Origin: Malus domestica
Taxonomy: Eukaryota; Streptophyta; Magnoliopsida; Rosales; Rosaceae
Assembly (NCBI RefSeq): GCF_042453785.1
Contig: NC_091676.1
Location: 21,745,001-21,809,000, forward strand
Direction of reading: 5' to 3'
DNA length: 64,000 nucleotides
This document shows positions 55,707 through 64,000 of this stretch, piece by piece (within the stretch, counting starts at the first letter, position 1; each line of letters opens with the position of its first letter). The notes under the pieces are model-generated. The model was not told the DNA's origin. It did no database searches and saw only the letters and a list, made by a program, of their open reading frames with translations. The position numbers and the translations under genes are program-made.

Positions 55707-58502
55707 GACATTAAATTATATCTTGGATAAGTAGCAGTCATATATTTGCTTGCCAATATTACTAATTAATAACATACTGCTGCTCATTGATTTGTTAAAT
55801 TCATTCAAGCGTTTTTAATATTTTTGATAAATAAATCACAAAGGAGTATTAATGGCCTTTATTTGGTACCAGTCAATCAAGTGAAAGATGAGTTGTTTGA
55901 ATGTTTGATTTTACTTGAATCAAAGTCTCTAAATAGGAGAAAGAGAAGGACTCGAATGGGAGCAAGGCACAACATGGAACAAATGAGCGCATGAGAATTT
56001 TATGTTCATGGGATTTGGGGAGAGGGTGGTCCATCATCTGAAAAAACTCAGGTATATGGTTGTTCCTCTTCGAATTACATGAACATGGCTGTATATTTAT
56101 TTCTATTGTGTCAATTATTAGAAAGAATACATTGGATATGGACATTCTTTTAGACATAATTAACAGGAACATCAAAATGGTTAATTCTACTTTGCCCTCA
56201 GCTATATTTTTCACCTCACAATGTTCCTTTCCCTTCTCTTGATATGGTAATTTGGAATGGTAGTGCATGATAGTAATAGTTATATATTTGATTTATCACG
56301 TAGAAATCTGGTAATTATTTGGGCAAACGATCGCGTCACAAGGTAAGACTAAAATGAGTTTGGTTATGTGTTCATTCAACATAGAGTTCATGCCATTTAA
56401 CTTTTCTTTTGCTATTTTCTTAGTATCTCATCCACTGCATATTGAGTGTTCAAGATGGACCATTTTTCTGTATGTAAGTACTATGCTAACCATTATACCA
56501 ATTTTTTTTACTTTCTTATGTGTCAGTCGATTAGAGCAAATGTTGGGTACATTTGCTTCTGACGAAGAACCATAGATCAACACTTTGGAAGAGCATAACA
56601 CTCCATTTGGGTTGCTTGCAAAGGGCATTTATGCAACAAAACTTAAGGTGCGTGGTAGTTACTTGGGTGAATGATCACGAGGTAAGACTCAAATGGGTTT
56701 GGTTATGTATCAATTTAGCAGAGTTCATGCCATTTAATTGTTCTTTTGCTACTTTCTTAGTTTCTCATCCACTGCATATGGTGTGTTCGAGATGGACCCT
56801 TTTCTCTATGCAAGTACCGTATTTCTTTCAATCCAAAATTTCAATAGTCATATAAACTCGCTCATCATAGCACTTATTTGTCATTCTCATTTCTTGGTTC
56901 AAAATACTTTGGAGAAATGTCATCGGTTTCTTCAACCTATATGCCATTAGGAATAAAATTATAGTGATATGAACAAGTTTTTGAAGGATTTTTTTTCTCA
57001 CAATGATGGAAATCCTTCTATTGTTGGTGTGTAATATGTCGTCAAATATCTGCCAAAGTTACCTATCAGTTTTTGAAGGATTTTTTTTTCTCACAACGAT
57101 TTCAAGTTGGCATATTACCGAATAGCATAAGCATTTTCACTATCATTATAATTTTCTGATAGGTAACTAAATAGAACAATATTTTTGTCATTTTTTGCAT
57201 GTAAATAGGACAATGTTTATTAAATCTTTTGTATGCAAATACCATTATCGATCCAAAGCCACAAGAACTACGTAGGTGGAATGTGTCAATCTAATCTTTT
57301 CGACAAAACTGTCCACTTAACGTTTTCATTGTAAATTGGGTTAACTGCCGCAATTCTTTTACGTAAAGTATTGGTTTTTTATTGGTCTTTTATTTAATTC
57401 TGTTATGTGTGTGTAATTTTGTGTTTTGTCTTGGTTTTTAACTAATGTGTGATGGTGGATATGCAGGGAAACTTTTGGTAATCCGTGGACAACTTTTATC
57501 ATATTTTATCAATGTAAATGAAACAATATTCTCTATTATTTTTTAGAGTAATGACTTTTTTCAGTGGTGCAAATTTTTGAATAATTTATGATGCTATTTG
57601 TAAAATTTACTCAAAAACCTTTATTTTTTATTTTTTTATTTTAAACTATGATATAGTTTGATTTCAATTCACTCATTTTGTTAAATTTAAGCTTGAATCT
57701 ATTTGTAAATCTTTATACTTTATGTCCAAATACATATATACTGTTGTATGTATAGTTTTTATAATGTTGTTAGGCATTTTTAGTGTGTTCTTTTTGTGCG
57801 TAAAGGGTGAAAAATGTGCTATTCACAGAGGCAAAACATGAGACATCGTCTACTCATATGCGACGATGAGGTTAGTTTGATTGTGATTGCTTTTCTGATT
57901 TGGTTAAATTCGAAGTTAGTTGGCTTGCGTCTAATTTAGTCGTTTGCATTGTTTGCATATGTAGTCATTTTGTAACTTAGTTGATTTGGGTTTGTACAGT
58001 TTTTTTTCCATAGTATGCACATGCATATTCATGTTATACTAAATTTAATGTTCACTGATATTCACCTATTCACCAGATATTTAACTATATTTTTTATCTT
58101 GCATTTTTTCCCACGTTGAATTGTCAAGCGACAAACAATATAAACATATGAAATTTGTTTCTTTATTGTTAATCTACTGAAGCTATGGATAATTTGAGCT
58201 TTTACATTTTTTTGAACATTTTTCATATTTGACTTGCAGGATTAGAATCATTGTACACCTTTCCATAACTGTTTGTTCTATCTATCTCCCTTCCACTGTG
58301 TAATATTAGTCAAATTAAACAACTTTTTTTTACTTCAGATTTTACTGAAGTGCTAAGAACTTAGTTAAATAAAAGTTTACTTTGGTTTGATGACATTTAG
58401 GTGTTAGGTGTTGAGTCCATGATTATTAGGTCCACAATCATTGGATATATGATCTTTTATATGTTTTACCTATGATATGTCATAAATTTTTTGATCCCGT
58501 AA
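55707..58502. other. Unexplained AT-rich tract with internal duplications
   Basis: 55707-56130 is the second copy of the block at about 49540-49970. A further pair of about 150 bases is repeated at 56342-56490 and 56681-56830 (both contain CATCCACTGCATAT). A TGCAGGGAAAC junction near 57465 resembles CTGCAGGGAATAC near 49385, so the parallel may extend further. No coding domain recognised. Confidence 0.35.
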
Positions 58503-58870
58503 TGTTGATGCACAAAATCAGTGAGGACTTTGGTACAACAGAAAGTGTTAAGTTTGTGACCTTCGCTAGATTGCTCCGGTCACTAGTGTGGATAAGTATG
58601 TAAATGGATAGAGACAGGGAAGCAAACACAAGATGTACGTGGTTCACCTAGATTGGCTACGTCCACGGAGTAGAGGAGTTCTTATTAATTGTGAAGGGTT
58701 TACACAAGTACATAGGTTCAAGCTCTCCTTTAGCGAGTACAAGTGAATGATTTAGTACAAATGACATTAGGAAGTATTGTGAGAGAATGATCTCTATTTA
58801 TAGAAGAGAGTTTCTAGTTTCATTCTGACATTGACACGTGTCGTGTTGTGATTGGCTTATGATGTTGACA
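58503..58870 (-). repeat. 3' LTR of the Tat-type Gypsy element
   Basis: 368 bases; on the minus strand it starts TGTCAACATCATAAGCC and ends TTGTGCATCAACA. It contains TCTATAAATAGAGATC (TATA region) and, further on, GTGGACGTAGCC and GTGAACCACG, shared with the LTRs of the element at 18192-22837. Confidence 0.8.
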
Positions 58871-58890
58871 TTTTCGCTTTGCATGTAGTT

Positions 58891-59670
58891 CTAGACTCGG
58901 AACGTTGCTTGCTCAAGCTCAACTGGGACAACTGCCTCTATACCAAAGGCAAGTGAGAATGGGGTTTCTCCTGTTGATGTTCGATACGAAGTACGGTATG
59001 ACCAAAGAACTTGGGGTACAAATTCTGGCCAACAACCTTTAGCCTTGTCTAAGCTGGTTTTCAAAGTTCGCTTGATTATTTTGTTGATGGCTTCAACTTG
59101 TCCATTAGACTGGGGATGAGTTGGGGAGGCAAAACATAAGTTGATGTTGAACTTAGAGCAGAACATCCTGAACTTATTGTTGTCGAACTGTCGCCCGTTG
59201 TCAGTGACTATCGCATTGGGAATGCCGAATCTGCAAAGGATGTTCTTCCATACGAAGTCTTCTATTTTTGCCTCAGTAATGGTTGCCATGGGTTCTACTT
59301 CTGCCCACTTTGTGAAGTAGTCAACTGCAACGATTGCATAGCGAACCTTGCCCTTCCCTGCAGGCATTGGGCAGATCAAATCAAGTCCCCATTGGGCGAA
59401 AGGCCAAGGGCTGATCATAGAAGTGAGTGGCTCAGGAGGAGAGTGAGGAATAGTTATGTAGCGTTGACACTTATCACATGAGCGGGATATTCTGATGGCA
59501 TCTTGGTGGAGTGTTGGCCAATAATATCCTTGGCGAAAAGCCTTGTGTGCTAGGGATCGAGATCCAGCATGATCTCTGTAGACTCCTTCATGTATTTCCC
59601 GAAGGACAGTTTCCGCCTCTGCGGGCGTAAGGCATCTTAGATATGGTAGGTTAAAACCCTGCTTGTAGAG
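58891..59670 (-). pseudogene. Gypsy integrase, C-terminus missing
   Basis: The zinc-binding part contains the CDKCQRYI pair of cysteines. The core reads WGLDLICPMPAGKG (first Asp), then VTDNGRQFDNNKF (second Asp) and HPQSNGQVEAINK (Glu). It stops at TAG after FGIEAVVPVELEQATFRV, where intact relatives continue for well over a hundred residues. The LTR begins about 20 bases on, so the integrase C-terminus and polypurine tract have been lost. Confidence 0.85.
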
Positions 59671-60334
59671 TTAGTCATTAATGATCAAGTAACGAGTAGT
59701 CTTGTATCGAATATGCTTAGCTTGGACTTTGTCATTTGGAAGGGTGCCATGAGTAAGGAATCTATAAATCGGGGTAATCCAACTATCCCCCTGTTGTAAG
59801 TTGCACACTTCCGCAGCCATGGTGGTTGGTGCTGCTAACAATTTGACCTGAATTTTTCTCCCAATCTTGTCTTTCACTGCTGAGGCGAGGCGAGCCAAAG
59901 CATCTGCATGACTGTTTGCCGCTCGAGGAATTTGGGTGATCTGGTAGTGGAAGTGCTTGAGCAACAATTGTGTTTATGCCAGATATGTTGCCATGGAGCT
60001 ATCCTTAACGTCAAAGTTGTTGATGACCTGGTTAACCACCAATTGGGAGTCACTGAAGATATCAGTTCGTTTAACCCCAAGGTGTTTAGCCAAAAGTAAG
60101 CTTGCTAGGAGGGCTTCATATTCGGCCTCATTGTTCGACGCCTTGAATTTGAAACGAAGAGCATACTTCATCGCCACTTTGTCAGGGGTCGTAAGGACTA
60201 GTCCTGCTCCACAAACTTGTTGGTTGGACGAGCCATCAATATATAAACTCCATGCTAGGAGGGCTTCATATTCGGCCTCATTGTTCGACGCCTTGAATTT
60301 GAAACGAAGAGCATACTTCATCGCCACTTGCTAG
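59671..60334 (-). pseudogene. Gypsy second (archaeal-type) RNase H, with internal duplication
   Basis: SLYIDGSSNQQVCGAGLVL, KASNNEAEYEALLA and DIFSDSQLVVNQV carry the Asp-Glu-Asp pattern of RNase H. The stretch around KYALRFKFKASNNEAEYEAL occurs twice because about 78 bases (60102-60180) are repeated at 60252-60329, spaced 150 bases apart. Later comes RAANSHADALARLAS, the His/Asp end of the domain. Confidence 0.85.
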
Positions 60335-60693
60335 GAGGGTAATGAAATCGCTTCTTTAGGCGTAGAAACAATGTCAACATGATATGTGAAGTTGGCGATG
60401 AAGTTTGCTACTGCTTGGCCCTTTTCAGCTGGCTTTTGTTGGTAGGAGATGTTAAACTCACCCAATGCTATCGCCCTTTTGATCATTTGCCCAAAAGTGT
60501 CAGGACTTTAGAGTATCTGTCAAAGATGATGATTGGTAAGTGCAATAATGGAGTGTGTTTGGAAGTAAGGGCAAAGTTTTCGAGTAGACATGACCAATGC
60601 TAGAGCCAGTTTCTCAATGTTAGAGTATCGTGTCTCCACATCTTGTAAGGCTTTGCTAGCGTAGCAGACAAGCTGTTGGACATTACCATCATT

Positions 60694-61770
60694 TCAAATG
60701 AGAACGAAACTTACTGCTGAAGCCGATACCGACAAATAGATAATGAGAGTGTCACCAACCTCAAGTTTGAAGAGTAGAAGGGCTTTACTCATGTAGTCTT
60801 TGAGGTTCTTGAATGCCTCAGCACATTCATCAGTCCATGTAATGCACTTCTTACTTCCTTTAAGTGCTTTGAAGAAATGAGCACATCTGTCTGTGGCCTT
60901 AGAGATAAACCTAGTTAAGGTTGCCACCTTACCAGTAAGGCTCTGGATGTCTTTTGAAGTTACCGGTTCCTTCATGTCGAAGATTGCTTTGATCTTCTTG
61001 GGATTAGCCTCAATGCCTCGTTGGCTTATCATGAAGCCTAAGAATTTGCCAGAGTCTACCCCAAAAGCACATTTGTTGGGGTTCAACCTCATTCGATACC
61101 TCTTCAAAATGGTGAAAGTTTCAGATAGGTTGGTGATGTGTTGGTCAGCATGTTTGCTCTTGACTAACATATCATCAACGTAAACTTCCTTGCTCTTCCT
61201 AATCTGTTCAACGAACATTGAATTAACCAGTCTCTGATAAGTTGCTCTTGCATTCTTTAGGCCGAAGGCCATGACTTTATAGCAATATAATCTCCTGTTA
61301 GTAGTGAATGCTGTGTGTTCTTGGTCCGGAGGGTTCATGAGGATTTGGTTGTATCCTAAGTAAGCATCCATGAAGCCGAGGAGTTCACACCCTGTCATAG
61401 AGTCTATAAGTCTGTCTATGAGAGGAAGAGGAAAGCTATCATTCGAGCATCCTTTGTTTAGGTCGGTGTAATTGACACATATTCTCTACAAGACCTTTTG
61501 GAGCAGGAGACTTTCCTTGGTCGAATTCTTCTTAACAAGGACAACATTTACTACCCACGTTGGATAATTGACTTCGCGGACGAAGCCTATGCCTTTGAGT
61601 TTTTCAACTTCTGCCTTCATTGCCTCGTACCGTTCAGCGTCATAAGATCTTCGCTTCTGTCTCACTGGCTTGGTCTTGGGGTCAATACTTAAGCTATGAC
61701 AGATGATATCTGGAGAGATGTCTAGCATGTCCTCGTATGACCAGGTGAAGACCTCAGTGTTCTCTTGCAA
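60694..61770 (-). pseudogene. Gypsy reverse transcriptase
   Basis: Two frames (61770-61486 and 61398-60694), with stops and a frame change between. Motifs in order: FTWSYEDMLDISPDI, GFVREVNYPTWVVNVVLVKK, MDAYLGYNQI, FGLKNARATYQRL, the catalytic box VYVDDMLVKSK, and KCAFGVDSGKFLGFM. It is followed by the connection/first RNase H region. An intact relative would have an unbroken frame here. Confidence 0.88.
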
Positions 61771-61921
61771 AAAAAAAGATCAATGCCAACCGAATTGGTG
61801 GTGACAAGATGGTGCCAATCTTCACCCTGTGATCCGGATAATCTTTTGAGATAGAGACCTTCTCCAACTTTTCAGCGGGTTGTGCTTGCTGGGTGAAAGA
61901 GTCATCTTGAGGATCGTCGGG

Positions 61922-63995
61922 TTACCTGTTGCCACCGTGAAGATCCAAGTTAGCTTCGTCTAGGCTGGTCTTTATAACTTGGTCATGTATAGAAAAGGTT
62001 TCCTTAAGCACAGTTAAGTGATGTTGCTTGACCGAAGTGTTGTAATATGATCGTGCACTAAGTTGATCTCCTCTGATGTAACCATTTCCATAGGAGGTTG
62101 GAAATTTCATCAACAACATATGTGTGGATACCATGGCCTTGAGATCATTGATACCTGTGCGTCCGAAGATGACATTGTATGCCGTTGGGCAATCAACCAC
62201 CATGAAGTTAGTGGTAATGGTAGCTGTGTAAGGGCCTGTACCAATGGTGAAAGGTAAGTGTATGCTCTCCAAATGTTGCACGATATCACCGGAAAAGCTT
62301 ATCAGAGGGGAAATCGAGCGATCGAGCAAGTGTTCAGCTATATTAAGTGCCTTGAAAGCTTCAGCAAACATGATATTGACGGAAGCCCCAGTGTCTACAA
62401 GGATTCATCGTACTTCAAAGTTGGCTATGTGAGCTTCCACGATCAGTGGGTCGTTGTAAGGGTAGATGATACCTCTTTCTTCCTCAGGGTAGAAACATAT
62501 TGGATCCCAATTAGGCTTTTCATACTTACCTCCCCTGATGTCTTCCACGTGAAACACTTGGTGGCCAGACCTTAAAGCTCGTTCACTATTTTTCATGGCC
62601 CTGTTGAAAGATTTAGATATGGGCGTGCCACCATTTATGGAATATATCACATTCACCTGGCGTTGGATACGGTTACCCCTTGGAGGGTGAAGGAGGAATT
62701 GATCAATTTTTCCTTCACGTGCCAAAGCTTCAATATGATCACAAAGGGTGATACACTTCTCGCCGTCATGATCGGTATGCTCGTGGTAACAGCAAAATGT
62801 GCCCGTGTTCTTCGTGGGCTTGTAATCCGGGTGTCTCGGCTTTGGCTTCGGTATCAAGTGTGCTATGCTGGGGTAAATGGCCACGCATGTGGCGTTCAAA
62901 GGTGTGTATGCCTCATACCTCGAGGTAGGGGATTATCATAGCGATACCCTTGGTTATCGCGGTAGTGTCCCTTACTCATTTTACTAAAGTGAGATTGGTG
63001 AGGATGGAAATCTTTCCTTTTTCCCTGAGATTGATATGTCTGTTGACTTGGCAAAATATTAAGTAAGGCAGAGGGAGGCACCGCTACCGTTTGGAAGGTC
63101 GAGGTCTTCTCATTTGGTTAGATCTAGCTTTCACTCCCTACTTGCTGATAAAGGGTGGCTGTGGGGGGGTTTCCCTTGATATGTCCTTGCCTCGGTGGAG
63201 GCATGGTTGTAAGCCTATGCCATCACCTCATAGTAAGTCTTCCAAGTGTTGGCATTGATCATGTACTTGAAGAAACAGTCATGTAAGCCTACCGTGAAGG
63301 CTTTGAGGGCAGCCTTGTTGTCTGCCTCGGCACAACGGGAATACTCATGGCTGAAGCGGCCAGCATACATACATAATGACTCGTCTGGCTTCTGACGAAT
63401 AGTGTACAAGTCATTCGCATAATGCAAGCGATCAGTCTGGAAAATGTTGAGAAACAAACAGTTTCCTCAATTCCTCAAATGAGTCTATCGTCTCAAGTGG
63501 AAGACGACAATACCAGTTTAGAGCTCCGCCAGAGAGGGTGTAGGGGAAGAGAAGACATCGTTTTTTGTCGGTGTGCATCCGGTATGCCATGGTGGACTAA
63601 AAAAGGTTAAGGTGTTCAATCGAATCCTCTTTTCCAGTATAGAGTTGCAAGCTAAGCTTCTGCTTTGTCTTTGCTTGGAGGGGGGTGTCGAGGATCCTCA
63701 TTGTAAGAGGGCCAGGCCTAGGTTGGTTCCAATCAAGTATCTCAGCTTGTCGTTCGGCCTTCAACTTGTTTACTTCCTTAAGGAGTTATAGGACAAGAGG
63801 GTCATGAGTGGAGTCATGTACCACTAAAGCTTTCTTTTGTAAATCTCCATCTCCTTTTGGAAGTAGGAAGGTTTGATCAAGAGCATATGGTTTTTCCCTA
63901 GACTCGCCGTACTGACTTCCAAGGTATGTCTGTCGGAATATCTCTGAGTCCTCTATACCTTCGTGTTTCTCTAGGACTTGTTGCCCTTTCCCCAA
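61922..63995 (-). pseudogene. Gypsy gag and protease region
   Basis: The gag part is in broken pieces: a frame at 63995-63786, the capsid-like 63457-63215 (LHYANDLYTIRQKPDESLC) and 62899-62405. The last has a CCYHEHTDHDGEKC-like zinc motif. A TGA (62405-62407) is followed at once by ILVDTGASVNIMF, the active-site motif of the aspartic protease, whose frame continues to 61922. The stop therefore separates gag from protease. The 5' end of gag and the primer site lie beyond the window. Confidence 0.82.
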
Positions 63996-64000
63996 ATTGG

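Larger units (their letters stand above)
58503..64000 (-). mobile_element. Ty3/Gypsy element of Tat type, decayed, cut by the window end
   Basis: Minus-strand order, starting from the window end: gag, protease, reverse transcriptase with a first RNase H, a second RNase H, integrase, then an LTR at 58870-58503. Two RNase H domains, a connection part (TWTDECAEAFKNLK) and then a separate one (LYIDGSSNQQVCGAGLVL), are the mark of the Tat lineage. The other LTR lies beyond 64000, so no target duplication can be checked. Many stops and frameshifts show it is inactive. Integrase ends almost directly at the LTR. Confidence 0.88.

Overview
The window is nuclear DNA from a flowering plant. The single-copy genes are eudicot-like: PGR5, eIF(iso)4E, a caleosin, RPL23, a PPR gene and a DUF716 gene, with GT-AG introns and AT-rich intergenic DNA. 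Several repeat families, above all the short MITE at 40472-40625, look like ones I associate with apple and pear (Rosaceae, Maleae). That assignment rests on memory, not on a search.

Left part (1-30.5 kb), gene-bearing. In order: a DUF716 seven-span membrane protein (-), a 2.5-kb solo LTR, a mitochondrial-type PPR gene (+), PGR5 (+, 2 exons), eIF(iso)4E (-, 5 exons), a hAT-type element with another element inside it, a 6.1-kb nested retroelement insertion, a caleosin/peroxygenase (+, 6 exons) and ribosomal protein L23/uL14 (-, 4 exons). The six genes look intact and belong to unrelated pathways. They are neighbours, not an operon-like unit.

The 6.1-kb insertion (18067-24139) is a solo LTR carrying a very young non-autonomous LTR element (18192-22837) with a perfect CATTT target duplication and near-identical LTRs. 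Instead of gag-pol it carries pieces of at least two host genes (a RING-H2 E3 ligase and a GEM-like GRAM protein) and tandem copies of its own LTR TATA region. A 52-bp direct duplication flanks the whole insertion.

Right part (30.7-64 kb), almost entirely transposable elements in nests. A hAT-type element (30738-39348) contains a 6.3-kb PIF/Harbinger element (31305-37576) with transposase and Myb/SANT genes and a 2.2-kb TG/TATGCAG array. It also contains a Mutator-type foldback element (37942-39167) with a perfect 9-bp target duplication. A decayed hAT transposase gene (39978-42040, -) is split by a second hAT element (perfect 8-bp duplication), which itself holds a Mutator-type MITE (perfect 9-bp duplication). 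A degenerate Copia element follows (42615-47580), then an unexplained, partly duplicated tract (48.1-58.5 kb) with a solo LTR and a 4-kb non-autonomous LTR element, and last a decayed Ty3/Gypsy element of Tat type on the minus strand that runs off the window end.

No tRNA, rRNA or CRISPR array was seen. Element boundaries, splice sites and frames were read by eye. Family names come from recognised motifs, without database searches.
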